Source: Canna indica (taxonomy: Eukaryota; Streptophyta; Magnoliopsida; Zingiberales; Cannaceae). Taken from it: a DNA stretch of 64,000 bases. Location of the stretch: the NCBI GenBank assembly GCA_034359265.1, contig CP136891.1, forward strand, positions 56,250,501-56,314,500, given 5' to 3'. The translations under genes were made by a program, and so were the position numbers. The notes under the pieces are model-generated. The model did no database searches. It was given only the letters and a program-made list of their open reading frames with translations, and was not told the DNA's origin. Shown here piece after piece: positions 1-12,500 of the stretch (positions are counted from its first letter, which is position 1; each line of letters opens with the position of its first letter).

Positions 1-1400
1 TTCTTCCATGGAAGGTTGGATTTTCTGCCAATTGTATTGCTGATTGATTGTCGCAATATAAAGGTACTGCATACCTTATTGGATGATGTAGGTCCTTCAA
101 TAGTTGCATAAGCCATGTACATTCTTGAGTTGCCATGGCTGCAACTCGATACTCGGCTTCTATTGTAGACAACGACATTGTTGGTTATCTTTTACTACAC
201 CAAGAGATTGCTCCCGACCCAAGCGTAAAGACATAGCCTGTGGTTGAGCGTCGGGTGTCGTGATCACCTGCATAGTCTGCATCGCAATAATCAACTAGCT
301 TGCAATTTTCACCTACTTTGTAGAAGACTCCATGGCCAAGTGTGGCTTCTTAGGATTTTGCATATACCGGCTCATCACACCAACTATAAAGAAAATGTCA
401 GGTCTTGTTGAAGTTAGGTAGATTAAACTACCTACTAACTACCGGTACATTGTTGCGTCTTCCAAATCTTTTCCTTCGCGAGCACAAATTTTTGCATTTG
501 ACTCCATAGGTGCTAAGATAGGCTTGCACTCAAGCATTCCAAACTTCTTTAGCAAGTCTCTGGAGTATTTCTATTAATGAAGGAGGATTCCTTCTTTAGT
601 GCGATCAACTTCTAAGCCAAGGAAGTGTTTAAGTTCACCTAGTTCTTTCATCTGGAAGCGAACTGATAGATTCTCCCTCGTTTGGAGAATTTCTTCTTCA
701 TAATCTCCTGTGATGATTAGATCATCTACATATACTAGCACAAAAGCTAGTTTGCTTCCATTAGTTTTGACAAACAAGCTAGAGTCTGCCAGTGTTATAA
801 CATAACCATTATGGGTAAGAAATTCAGCAATCTTATCATACCATGCCCTTGGAGCTTGTTTTAGCACATACAATGCTTTTCTCAATTTACACACATAGTT
901 AGGATGATCTTGACTCTAAAAGCCTGATGGTTGATTCATGTAGATCTCTCGATCTAGCTCTCCATGCAAGAATACATTTTTCACGTCCATCTGCCACAAC
1001 TTCCAATTTTTGTTTGCAGCTAAGGCCAATAACGCTCGCACAGTTGTAAGCTTTGCCACCGGACTAAATGTCTCATCATAGTCCAGTCCATATTGTTGAG
1101 AGAATCCTCGAGCTACCAGTCAAGCCTTGTGCCTCTCAATCGATCCATATGTGCGACGCTTTATCTTGTAAACCCATTTGCATGAGATTGGCTTCACATC
1201 TTTTGGCTTTGGCATGAGCTCCCAGGTTTGGTTTTGTACACGCGCAGTAATTTCTTCTTTCATTGCTTTAGTCCACTCCGGCTTCATAAATGCTTCTTCA
1301 AAAGTTTATGACTCTTTTGCATCTTGTTCTTCAATTATGGCGGCATTGACGTACCTAGGATTAGGCTTTATGATTCTGGTAGACCTTCTGATTGGAATCG
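1..1400 (-). pseudogene. copia reverse transcriptase and RNase H (interrupted, truncated)
   Basis: The RT palm is clear at 574-894: [14 protein letters not shown], then [12 protein letters not shown] with the YVDD catalytic box, then the LKHFLGLEV motif. Upstream parts of RT (about 900-1400) are readable only in pieces, with stops between them. RNase H occupies about 1-570 and is cut by the window edge. In the family the enzyme copies genomic RNA into cDNA inside the virus-like particle. Here frames are broken by stops, for example just after residue HLL..LH near 574, so no functional enzyme is predicted. Confidence 0.88.
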
Positions 1401-1403
1401 GTG

Positions 1404-2491
1404 CTATTGCTTCGCTAGGTTCGCCTTCATCACTTGGTTGATATACACCAGTTTGCCAAGGATTTTGATTTTCTCCACGATCGCCATCTGCAACCTTAGC
1501 TTCATTTGAGTTCCACTGGACTTGAGGAGAAGTTTGTACCTTATCTTTAAAGGCATCTGAATCTGGCAATAGGATGCTTCATCAAACACAACATTCCTGG
1601 ATGTGTAGCATTTTCTAGTTGTAGGATCACAGCATCTCCATCCTTTTCTCTGATTATCATATCCTACAAAGATGCACCTAATAGCCTTTTTGTCCATTTT
1701 GCTACGTAGATGATCAGATACAAACACATAGCATACATATCCAAAAACTCGAAAAAAGCTAACTGAAGGTTTCATGTTCCATAATTTTTCATAAGGAGAA
1801 AGAAATTGTAACCTTTGTTGGGGAAGTCTATTAATGATAAATGATGCAGTCCTCATTACTTCTGCCCAAAAGCGCCCTAGAACATTCTTTGCATGGAGCA
1901 TACATCGGCATATTTCTACAACATGTCTATTCTTTCTTTCTGCTATGACGTTTTGTTGCGGACTGTTGGCACATGTAAAGTGATGGCGTATCCAGCCATC
2001 TCGAAGAAATTTGGAGAACTCGGTTGAGGTGTACTCTCCTCCATTGTCAGTGCGCATGCAGCGGTTTCTTTTGCCAACTTCTGCATCTGCTGCCTCCTTG
2101 TACTCTTTGAATTTTGAAAGAGTCTCTGATTTTTCCTTCATGAAATAAATCCAAACATACCTAGAAAAGTCATCAATGAAGGTTACCATGTACTTCATCC
2201 CACCGATGGAGGCTTGTTTGACTGGTCCAAACACGTAAGAGTGGATTAACTCCAGAGGTTCTGTTGTTTTAAAGTTGGACTCTTCAAATGATTGTTGATG
2301 CGCTTCCCATATTGACAGCCTATACATATTGTGTCTGTTCTTACTTCAAGTTGTGGGAGTCCCTTCAGCATGGATTTCTTCATCATCATGTCTAGCTTAT
2401 GATAGCTAACATGACTTAGCCGCATGTGCCATAAGTCTGTTGTTTCGCTCCTCCTGCTCTTGTCTACATAAGTTGTTTCTGCAAACATCAC
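1404..2491 (-). pseudogene. copia integrase (GAG-pre-integrase plus catalytic core)
   Basis: Two overlapping frames together cover the integrase. The first (2246-2491) carries the GAG-pre-integrase zinc-binding part, with LWHMRLSHVSYHKL and a CIGC motif, so the HHCC pattern is recognisable. The second (1404-2327) carries the catalytic core: [10 protein letters not shown] (first Asp), [10 protein letters not shown] (second Asp) and [14 protein letters not shown] (Glu). A frameshift separates the two, so no single intact protein can be made. The C-terminal part ends in the variable, low-complexity linker that precedes RT in this lineage. Confidence 0.9.
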
Positions 2492-3495
2492 ATAAACAGA
2501 ACAAAATGACCAGAAGATGTTAGTTGTGCTACTGAAAGAAGATTTGTCTTCATACTTGGGACATGATAGACATTTTGAAGAGGCACCTCGATAGCACTAT
2601 TATGAGGAGAAACTATGGTGTTACCAACATGAGCTATTGGTAATTGTGAGTTGTTTGCTGTGACCACCACACGGCTTCCTTTGTATTTTGACAGATTCTG
2701 CAGCTTCTCTTTGTCGCCTGTCATATGATTTGAGCAGCCTGAATCAATAATCCAATCATTTTGATAGTTGATGTGATTGTACACTGTTGATATAAGAGCT
2801 AGCTCCTCCTCTGCAGCAAACAACGCCTCAGTGTCCCATTCTTCATTTGGGAGTAGAACAAATTCTTCTTTGGCGGTAGCAGTATTGCTCTCCACAGGCT
2901 TTTTCTTCCTTGACCAGCAGTCTTTTGCCATGTGACCTTTTTTGTTGCAGTTATAGCACATCACCTCAAATCTTCTATTGTTGTTTTGTTTCTTTGAGGC
3001 TCTCCCTGCAAGGTTGCTCCCTTCTGTTGTATGATTCTTATCATCATTTCTTCTAAATTTGTTGTCGGTGCATTGCTTGAAGTTTCCCTTACCCTTCTTG
3101 GCGTAGAGTGTCTCATCCTCATTTTTAAGAGAAACTCCTGCCATTTGCTTCGCCAAGGCTTCCTGATTAGAGAGCAGATTTTCTAGTTCTTCTATAGAAG
3201 ATTGCTTTGGCCACCCTTGGATGGAAGTGACAAAAGGTCTGTACTCCTTTTTCAATCCAAAAATAAGGTATCTTCGTAGACGTGCTTCGCTAATTTTCTC
3301 ATCCTTATCTATTTCTGAGATTTCAGCACAAATAATTTTAACTCCTAAAAAGTATTTTGAAATTGTCATACCTTCCTGTTTTAGTGATGCCAACTCGTTC
3401 TCCAGTAGTTGTATCCTTGCGGTATTCAATAGTCTTTTAAGTGTTTCCCAAACTTGTTTCGGGGAGCTCACATCACGAACATGATCAATAAATTG
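2488..3495 (-). pseudogene. copia gag and protease (5'-truncated)
   Basis: Gag polyprotein of the copia element, N-terminally truncated. It shows the UBN2-type gag region (about 3100-3490), then a zinc knuckle [14 protein letters not shown] (CX2CX4HX4C, about 2915-2960) that would bind genomic RNA. The aspartic protease active-site segment [13 protein letters not shown] follows at about 2720-2765. The open frame continues to 3651, but the residues beyond about 3495 read through the junction into antisense of the neighbouring plus-strand copia element and are not gag. Gag and protease are in one frame, as usual for Ty1/copia. Truncation of the N-terminus makes it non-functional. Confidence 0.9.
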
Positions 3496-4716
3496 ACTTG
3501 GAAATTGAGCAAATGGATGTGAAAATAACTTTCCTTCATAGTGATTTGGAGGAGGAGATTTACATGGAGCAACCTGAGGGTTTTGTGGTGAAAGGTAAGG
3601 AGAATTATGTCGGTAAACTAAAGAAGAGTTTGTATGGTTTGAAACTAGCACCTAGGTAGTGGTACAAGATGTTTGAGTCTGTTTTTATTAAAAAATTCTC
3701 AGATATTGATTTCATCATTTTATTGCTCTATGTTGATGATATGTTGATTATTGGTCATAATTCTACTAGAATTGATAGTTTGAAACATGAGCTCAATAAA
3801 TTATTTGCAATGAAAGACTTAGAACCAGCAAAACACATCATTGGCATGCAGATCATTCGTGATAGAAAGTCCAAGAAGTGGTGTTATCTCAGGAGAACTA
3901 CATTGAGAAAGTGCTTCACATATTTCACATGGATAAATCTAAAGTGGTAAGTACACCTCTTGCTACTCACTTTAGACTTAGCACTAGTCAGGCTCCTTCT
4001 AGTGATAAAGAAAAAGAAGATATGCAGTGTGTTCCTTATGCTTCAGCAGTGGGAAGTTTGATGTATGCAATGGTTTGCACTATGCTAGATATAGCTTATG
4101 TAGTAGGCATAGTTAGTCGATTTCTCTCTAATTCGGATAAAGAGCATTTGAATGCTGTGAAATGGATTATGAGATATCTCTTGGGTACTTCTAGTTTGAA
4201 ATTGTGTTTTGGAATAGGTGAACCTATTCTTTATGGCTAGACAGATTCAGACATGACAGGTGATATTGATTCTTGAAAGTTCACTTCAGGTTATCTAATT
4301 ATCTTTGGAGGGGGAGCTGTGGTATGGCAATCCAAGTTGCAAAAATGTGTTACATTGTCTACCACTGAGACTGAGTTCATTGCAAGTACTGAGGCTTGCA
4401 AAGAGTTGTTTTGGATGAAGAACTTCATGAGTGAACTTGGTTCTACAAAAAAGAGGTATATTCTTTATTGTGATAGTTAAAGTTCTATTCACTTGAGCAA
4501 GAATCATACTTTCCATGGTAGATTTAAACATATTGATGTGAGGTATCATTGGATACGTGATGTTCTAGACTGTAAATTACTTGAACTTTAAAAGATTCAC
4601 ACAGATGACAATGATTCAAATATGATGACGAAGTCTCTACCAAAGGAAAAGTTTGAAGTATGTTGGATGATTGCCATTTTGGCAAACTCATGCACATAGT
4701 TGGGAAGGGAGAGAAT
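3496..4716 (+). pseudogene. Ty1/copia RT-RNase H fragment, plus strand
   Basis: Starts abruptly inside RT at a recognisable [16 protein letters not shown] segment (about 3510-3560), continues through LYGLK.AP (stop in place of the usual Ala/Arg-Trp region at about 3657), and keeps the YVDD box in LLLYVDDMLIIG (about 3720-3760). About 15 codons seem deleted just before YVDD. The connection domain reads QENYIEKVLHIFHMDKSK, then PYASAVGSLMYAM. RNase H follows (4200-4690) with VWQSKLQKCVTLSTTETEF. Several stops and one frameshift (about 3900) are present. The family role is cDNA synthesis; this copy is inactive. The 5' part of the element is lost at the junction with the minus-strand copia. Confidence 0.9.
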
Positions 4717-5560
4717 TGTTGGATTTAGGTTCCCTCATATGTGGTAAAACCCATGTTTGAACCCATTGAGGTTATTTTGATCAGTTTATGCTAAAAGGGT
4801 TTTTTGGCAGCCACACACAAAAGTAGCAGCCATCACTTTCATTTTCAACCCTCAAGAGAACCATCAAGAGAGAAAAGGAGATTTTTAGGGTACTATCCCA
4901 ACTTGTCCAGTTTATCTTTTCCAGCAATCGAACATTGAGTTAGATTCCGGTTGAGCTTATTTTTGGTGGAGAGGTAGAGGACACCAAAATCTTTATTTTG
5001 AACGGTGGTGATCGTGTTTGGAGGTCAGCAAGCTGGGATTTTGCTACAATAACCAGACTTTTCTCTGGGTATTTTCTACATCGACGAGTTTCATCATTGC
5101 AACGATCAGACAATCATCTATGGTCCGATCGGGATGAAATTTGGTGAGCTTATTCAGGACTCCTTGTTCTTTGATCTGAACGGTGGAATTATTGTTTGGA
5201 GAACCAAAACCTTGTCTGATTTCAAAAACAGTAGTTGTCTTGGTGATTTCTACTCATGATCCTTACTATCTCCTTATTGTTTGATGATTACATCGTATGT
5301 TATTGCATTGTTTCCACTTTGTTGATGATGAGTAGTGATTGTTTGAGATTCTAGGGGTGCTAGAGACTCACTTATACACTCGTTTATCATTGTAGTGGAT
5401 TGTTTATTTGAATTAGGTCCCGGGGTTTTTACCCGTCTCCTAGAGGGGATTTTCCATGTTAAAAATCATGTGTGCTATTATGGTTGTTGTGCATTTTGAT
5501 TTTGAGATATTGTTCATTATCTTCGTGGTGTTGTGCCGCTTATCCCTTGTGTTTCAATCA
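4717..5560 (+). repeat. 3' LTR of the plus-strand copia fragment
   Basis: A purine-rich tract GGGAAGGGAGAGAAT at 4702-4716 directly precedes TGTTGGATTTAGG, the expected polypurine tract plus TG start of a copia LTR. The following about 850 bp contain the phrase GTCCCGGGGTTTTTACCCG, common near the R/U5 part of this LTR type. The 3' end was placed near 5560 by general pattern only; no second LTR copy is available in the window to fix it, so the right boundary may be off by tens of bases. Confidence 0.7.
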
Positions 5561-6479
5561 AATGTGGACAAAGGAAGGTGTGCTTTTGTTTTCATTTTCT
5601 CCTAATTGGCAACTGTTTTGTCCTCTTCTTGTCTTGGTAATCTCTGTCCAACTCCATTGGTTCACTTTGCGTCTCCTCCGTAGGTTGGTGAAACCCTACT
5701 CTTTCATCTCCGCCAATGCCCTTATAGGTATATTTGTCTCATTAATTAGAGCCCTATTAACTCCACCAACTCTACCTCCTCCTTTCCTATGTCCCTCGTC
5801 ATTAGTGAGATTGGGTCATGTACTCTACTTGGTCCAATGAACCTTGTCCTTGCTTCACCACACCTTACTTTTATTGGCAACCTTGAGTCGCCTTAATTGA
5901 TCGTATATTCTCCTACTTGCTCCTCCAACGGCTATGGTCAAGCCACCTTTTTCCTTTCCTAACCACCCTCGTCTATCCCTCCTCCTATAAGTTGATTGTC
6001 TTCCCATCATGAGAGTCATGCTTTGCATGGCACCTCACTTGAGTTGACGTGAGCCACCTTATTTTCATGTTTCAACTTCTCCATCGCCATTTTGTGTCAT
6101 ATTTCCATTATGTTACTAACCGCGAACGTGACACGACTACGATGATCATGAAATTTTTCTTCTCTCCTCCACCTAACCTCTCCATCTATCACCATGTACA
6201 AATTTCAGGTCAAAAGTATTATAGTTTTAGAAATTTTTTGAGTTGATTGTTACATGCAGTATATTCAAAATTTTAGGTTCAAATTTAACAATTTTTCTAT
6301 TGTACCATGAGTGTAATACTAAAGTTGTATGTTTTTTTTATTATCAAAATTGTAGGATATTGCTGAGCACTAGAAAGGATTAAGTTAGGTTCAATATTTG
6401 GTTCTTATATATTTGGCTTATTGGGTTATGGTTTAATAATTATTTCCGTTTTGACATGTTAAGATTCATCTCCGAATTG
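5561..6479. other. unassigned intergenic stretch
   Basis: No recognisable coding domain, terminal repeat or RNA gene was found. A 122-codon frame at 5472-5840 overlaps the LTR tail and reads as random hydrophobic sequence. It may be old repeat debris or original intergenic DNA. Confidence 0.4.
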
Positions 6480-7764
6480 TTTTTTTTCCTAAAAGTAAAG
6501 CATTAATAATTAAAGCCCGGCAGAGCCTGAAGAACAAAATTGAATCCAGCTCAGGAGGTTGGGTTGAGGACCAAACAGAAAGGTCCTTGGTACAATAAAC
6601 ATGCTTTACTACCCAATGGACAGTTTCATTTGCCTTCCGAAAACAAAAGGAGAATGAAACATTACAACTAGCCTTGAGAACATTAATATCATAAATGATA
6701 GCCAAAATAGCCCAAGGAGCTGGCCCAACACAGTTTATGACATCAATAACACTTTTAGAATCAGATTCAATGGTGTAATTTGTTATTGCAAGCTCAACCA
6801 CATACTAAATGGCCCACTTGATTGCCCGGCCTCTAGCTGAAGAGCATTCGGTCCCAAGCAAAAGATACCTTTAGCTAGAAGACAAGCACCTTTAGAGTTG
6901 TGAAGGACAAACCCCAGGCCACCTACAGAACCAGCGAACGATGCATCACAATTGAATTTAAGAGCATCCTGATATGAGGGAGTCCATTTGACCAAGATAT
7001 TGTGAGACTAGAATTGCCCTCAGGTTTAAACTTACCTAGATAATCATTAGTAAAAGCCAAGATTCTTGCCACAAGGTTCTCGGGGGTAGGCTGCCTAGCT
7101 TCATTCAGCAACTATTCCTAGCAAACCAAATGAACCAACAGGAATTGACGATCAAAGCTACCCTAAACATCTCAACTCCTCTAAGGGAGGAGGAATAGAA
7201 TAGCCAATCGATCACCAGAATTCCAATTGACCCTAGAGGAGAAGTTTAACCCAATCTTAAGGGAGAGATTGGTCCAAACGCGACATGTGAATGAACATTC
7301 AAAAAACAAGTGCTGAGTATATTCAAGAAAATTTTGACAAAGGGGACAAGGATCAGAGTCCAAAATTTTCAAATAACGGAGCCTAGACCTAGTAGGGATT
7401 TGTTGATGAAAAAGTTACCAATAGAAAAATTTAACTTTAGGCGCAGAATGGATTTTCCATAGACGCTTCCAAGGAAAAGAACGATAATCCATACTAGGGT
7501 CAGGTTCATGGTTTCTTAGGAATAAATAGGTCGATTTGGCGGTAACTCTACCCCCAGAATCCGTACTCTAAATAATTTTATCATCATCGGAATTCAAAGG
7601 CACCTCAATTCTTGAAATGACCTCCCCAAAACATGATCAGAATAATTATCTAGCCCATCAAGCGACCAACATTGTTGAACAAGAAGTGAATTGACATTAA
7701 CATCATTAATAAGTAAATCAACATTAAGATATGTTGGCTTTAAAAATAAAGGTATCTGGGTAAC
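6480..7764 (-). mobile_element. 3' half of a LINE split by a second LINE
   Basis: On the minus strand this reads as the C-terminal end of a plant L1-type ORF2. Parts in order are a linker after RT, a zf-RVT zinc finger with CPLCQNFLEYTQHLFFEC (about 7300-7350), and a terminal RNase H (RVT_3 type) with FNCDASFAGSVGGLGFVL (about 6900-6960) and ESDSKSVIDVIN (about 6700-6760). It ends in a T8 run at 6480-6487, read as the poly(A) tail. Stops break the frame repeatedly. The reading resumes beyond the inserted LINE at 13655, so the two parts are one element. Confidence 0.88.
7752..7764 (+). repeat. left target-site duplication of the inserted LINE
   Basis: GTATCTGGGTAAC here matches GTATCTCAGTAGC at 13655-13667 in 10 of 13 positions. 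It sits exactly between the older minus-strand LINE and the 5' end of the plus-strand LINE. The mismatches suggest an old insertion. Confidence 0.7.
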
Positions 7765-7793
7765 AAGCTATGTTATAAAAATAAGTCCGTGAC

Positions 7794-9541
7794 ATGAGCG
7801 ACTCTTCCCCAAAACCCTACTCGCCTTCGCCGCCGCCTCGCCCCCCTGATCCGCTAGACGGATCTCGCCCCCCTTCGTCACTCTCATCGCTCCCGACGCC
7901 ATCTAGGACTCCTGATCCCGCGATTCCATCTTCCCCAAAGCCCTCCTCTTGGGCACAACTCCTGCGAAAAGGAAACCCTCATCTTGAAAATAGGTTTTCC
8001 TCCTCTACCCTCTCCAAGATCAAGTCTTCAACTTCAGATCACGTCTCTTTTTCATTGGATCAGGTATTATCCTGGAGCAAATCTTGGGAAAATAGTTTAA
8101 TAGGTAAGTTTTTGGGGAAACCTCCCCCTCTTGATTTCATTAAGGCTTGGGCTTCCCATATATGGTTTTCATTCGGTTTTCAATCTGTCCTTGAACTTGA
8201 TGAATTTTTTTTTGTATTTCATTTCGATTCTTCCGAATCTACAAACAATATTTTAACAGGCGGTCCGTAGGTTTTTCGTGGTGATGTCCTGCGTTTAATG
8301 CCATGGAAACTCCTTTTTCGACCATGGGAAGAGGTTTTTACTACTTCGCCTGTTTGGATACAACTTCAATCTTTACCATTGGAATTTTGGAACTCGGATT
8401 CGATATTTGCTATTGCGCAATCTTTCGGTCGTGTTTTGAAAATGGATGAAAGATCGTTTTCCTTTGAGAGAGGCCGATACATCAGGGTCTGTGTTGAAAT
8501 AAACCTAGCCCTTCCCATTCGTCAGGGAGTTTGGATTTCGATTGGTGAAAACGAATTCTTTCAACCTGTTGTTTATGAAAACCTTCCGATTATCTATTTC
8601 TAATGTGGTGTTGTTGGCCACTGTGATATAAATTGTCCTATTTTGTTGAAGCGTCAACAATCAAAAGATGATTCTTCTATTAAAGTTACGTCTTCTATTC
8701 CTGTGAATGATGCAATTTTGAAGAATTCTTCTTCCTCTGTTTCTGTAAATTATGGTACTATTGATACTAATGAATTTATCCCAGTCCCGATCTGTGGTCC
8801 CTGGATTCAAGTCCAGTGCCGAAACCCTAGGAGAAGCCCTCGTAGTGCACGCTCTCTTTCCCTCTCGAGGGAAAGCTGTGCTCGGGCTGTGGCGAACACC
8901 AAGTCTCCGGTGGACCACAGCCATAGACACTCTTCCTCAATCCCTGCTAAGGGATCTAGTTCCCAACCCTCCCCCCTTCTAAAGGTCAAATTTTTGCAAA
9001 GCCTAAATTTGTCCCTAAACCAAAACCAAATACCCCTCCTGTTGTAGATAATAGTAAATTTGGTCCTCCTCTGGCAAATAATATGAAAGACAATCAATTT
9101 GAGGAATCCATTCCTCATAAAGATGTCCCAATCCCTCAAGACTCCTCTCCTCAGCCTCCCTCTGGTACTTGTAACATGGATCTTGAATGTGTTAAAGTTA
9201 ATACCCCTGCCTCTCATGTAGGTAACTCTTCCTTCACCTCTCCCTCCTCAATTTCTTTAGAAACCTTTGTTGAAAATATTAGGGAGATCTTTCAAAATTC
9301 TACCTCTAGGTCTAATGCTCCTTCAGACCCTAGAGGGCCAAAGAAAAAGCCTCTTAAACCTCTCAAGCCCCACTCCAGCCTTGGAGTCAAAAGAAAAGGC
9401 CACATTATTAAGAGGCATAAATCCATCTCTGAGATGGATCTAAATAACATTGAATTTGACCTTAATGTCACTGAGGTAGAGGACCCTCTTTCTGTTTTAG
9501 AATCCCCCAACCCTTTCAGTCTCCTAAATGAATCTTTTTAA
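7794..9541 (+). pseudogene. LINE ORF1 (DUF4283 / zinc-knuckle nucleic-acid-binding protein)
   Basis: Starts with a Pro/Ser-rich N-terminus, then a DUF4283-like region (about 8000-8590) with MPWKLLFRPWEE, VWIQLQSLPLEFW and ERGRYIRVCVEINL. A zinc knuckle should follow at about 8590-8635: CGVVGHCDINC remains, but the first Cys reads Tyr and the next position is a stop, both explained by single-base changes. The basic C-terminal part has GPKKKPLKPLKPH. There are stops at 8268 and 8601, and a frameshift between about 9047 and 9083. The last frame ends at 9541, overlapping the ORF2 start by 14 nt. The family role is RNA binding in the LINE particle. Confidence 0.85.
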
Positions 9542-12500
9542 CTGGAAAATTAGAGGTGCCTGGAGAAGGCAAGCTAGAGACTTCTTATCTATTCAAATTA
9601 GAAACCTTCATCTAAGGATCATTACTTTGCAAGAAACCCATCTATCTGAAGCTAAGTCTAAAAAATTGGTTAGGTCTTTTGGTAAGGGCTGGGAGGCTGC
9701 CATTCAGCCTAGTATTGGTGCATATGGTAGTATTTTAACTGCTTGGAACACTGATTTTATTAAAGCTCAAATTATTATCATATCTACTCAAGTTATTCAC
9801 ATTGTTGTACAATTAGATAACTCTGAACCTTTCTTACTTTCAAATTTTTATGCTAGTACTGATCCATCCATTAGATGCAATTTGTGGCACTCTCTTATGT
9901 ATGTTGATTTAAATTCTTATCATTGGTTGCTTATGAGTGATTTTAATTATATCCTGCATGCTGAGAATAAATGGGGTGGTCTCCCTTTTAAATTTTCAAG
10001 TCTGTTCAAGATTTCAAAATGTTTATTGATCAACTAGGTCTAATTGATCTTGGTTTTTTTGGAAACAGATTTACATGGTCAAATAACCGCAAAGGATTAG
10101 CTAAAATTCTTATTAGACTTGATAGATTCTTTGCTAATATTGTTTAGTTGCACTTCTTTGGAAATTGTAATATAGATCACCTTAATAGAGTCTTATCTGA
10201 TCATTGTCTTATTTTATGCACTATCCCTATCAAAAAATAATCTAGAAATAACCTTTTTAGGTTTCAAAATTTCTGGATAGAGCATGAAAATAGTTTTAAT
10301 ATAGTTAAAAATGCATGATCTCTTCCTATTTCTTCTCATGAGAATGTCATTTTTAACTCTAAGTTATCAAACACTAGAGGAGCTCTCTCTCATTGGAACA
10401 AAAACAATCTTGGTCAGCTTGAAACCCTTCTTTCCTCTACTGCTAGTAACATTCAACTGTTAGAGTCTCTTGAATCTCACCCAAATGCCCCCATAAATTT
10501 GGATAGTAAACTTAAAAGTCTTCACAACAAGCAAATTGCACTTCAAAGATAAATTTATCTCAAGTGGTGGGCTAAATCCAAAACCAAATGGATCCATGAA
10601 GGTGACCAAAATACAGCGTATTATCATCGTATTATTACTATGCATAGGCGTATAAATCATATCCCTTATATCATGAACTCTAACAATTCCTTAATTAAAG
10701 ATGAAAAATGTATTCTTCTTGAATTTGTGGAGTTCTACAAAAACCTTTGGAATTCTTCTGACCCAGTTCTTGTTTCTACCTTTTACTGGCCATCTTCTAA
10801 CCAGATCAGTTCCTCTCTTGCTGATATGCTTATTGCCCCTTTCTCTTTAAAAGAAATTAGAGACACTATTTCTTCCTCTAAAAATGGGAAAAGCCCAGGA
10901 ATAGATGACTTTACTATTGAATTTTATAAATACTATTGGAACACAATCTCTGAAAATTTCTTCGACTCCATTAAATACTTTTTTCATTCTGCCACCTTAC
11001 CTATTGATTGGAATAATACTCTCTTAACTTTTATCCATAAATGTAAGCATCCTAAGAATGTTAAAGATTTCAGACCCATAGCTTTATGCAACCTATCATA
11101 TCGTATCCTCTCAAAAGTTATTGCAAATAGACTAAAAGTTTGCATTCCTCATCTCATATCCTATGAACAATCTGCCTTTGTGAAGGGTAGAAATATTAAT
11201 GATAATATATTAGTAGTTGAGTAAATTGTTCATTCTTTTTATGCTTCTAAAAGCAGCTACCCTTATATTATTGTTAAGATAGATGTTGAAAAAGCTTTTA
11301 ATTCCCTTGATAGGAATGCTATTTTGAAAGTCCTCAGCCTTTACAACTTTCTTGATAAATTTATTGAGTGGATCAAAGCTTGTATTTGCACTCCTTCATT
11401 TGCATGTCTTATTAATGCCCAAGTCTCAAATTTCATTCCCTCTTCTATAGGCATTAGGCAGGGGGATCCCTTATCCCCCTTCCTATACATCATTGTCTCT
11501 CAAATTCTTACTAATATCATTAACAATATTGTGTCTTTAAATAATTGAACTCCTTTCAAGATGAAAAATAATACTCTCATTAGTCATCTTATGTTTGCTG
11601 ATGACATTATTATGGTCTTTAAGGCAAACACTAGGAGTCTTAACACTGTTAAGTCCATCTTTTCTCAATATGAAGTCTTAACTGGCCAAAAAATTAATTG
11701 TAGCAAATCTGGAATCTATTTTCCTAAGCATGATAACCAAAGCATTAGGTCTAGAATCTCTCGTACCCTAGTACTGAAGGTAGGATCCTTTCCTTTTAAA
11801 TATCTTGGGGTTATGATTTCTCCTAGAAGGCCTCCCCCTAAAACCCATGATTATATCCTTTCTCAAATAGATTCCAAACTTAGCAACTAGAAATCCTCCC
11901 TCCTCTCCCAAGCTGGTAGGCTTGTATTGATTAAATCTGTCCTAAACTCTATCCCTACTCATTCAATATCTGTTACTTGGCTCAACCAAGAGCTTTGTGA
12001 CAAGATTGAGCTTAAAATGAGAAATTTCTTATGGAACCAAAATCCTAACAGTAAAAGCATCCACCTTGTTAGCGGTCTACTATCACCCTCCCCAAATCTC
12101 TAGGTGGTCTTGGTCTTCAAGATATGAAGACCAAAAGTATGGCTCTTCAAGCCAACCGAATCCAGTCTTATCTAAACAAATCTAATTCCCTTTGGGTCAA
12201 AATTGTTTATGCCAAATATCCTAAAATCTCAAGTACCAATTTTTGCCCTCCTAAAAATTCCTCTTGGGTCTGGAGATTACTTATGCATGCTTATTCTACT
12301 TTACATTTTGGTTTTCAGCATATTATTGGTAATGGTAATGATACTTCCTTCTTGAATGATCATTGGGTCCTTGATTTGCCTCTAGCTCTAAAACCTACTT
12401 ACTTTAATATCAATTTAGTGGAGCACCTTACTAAAGGTCATCATTTAATGAACAATTACTCTTGGTCGGCTTTCATTGGAAATACTATGTGTGGCAATGA

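Larger units (their letters stand above)
1..3495 (-). mobile_element. Ty1/copia retrotransposon, left part cut by the window edge
   Basis: Read on the minus strand, the order is gag, aspartic protease, GAG-pre-integrase, integrase, reverse transcriptase, RNase H, which is the Ty1/copia order. The element runs off the left edge inside RNase H, so its 3' LTR is not visible. Its gag N-terminus is missing at about 3495, where an oppositely oriented copia element begins, so its 5' LTR and primer site are absent too. Scattered stops and frameshifts mark it as a dead copy. The RNase H part lies in 1-570 (minus-strand reading), where the expected [15 protein letters not shown] stretch and the final CDNQSAI-type motif can be recognised. 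Confidence 0.93.

Noticed and set aside
5472..5840. 122-codon plus-strand frame
   Set aside because: Overlaps an LTR tail; hydrophobic low-information sequence without any domain.
8807..9217. 136-codon minus-strand frame inside the plus-strand LINE
   Set aside because: Antisense shadow of LINE ORF1; no domain on that strand.
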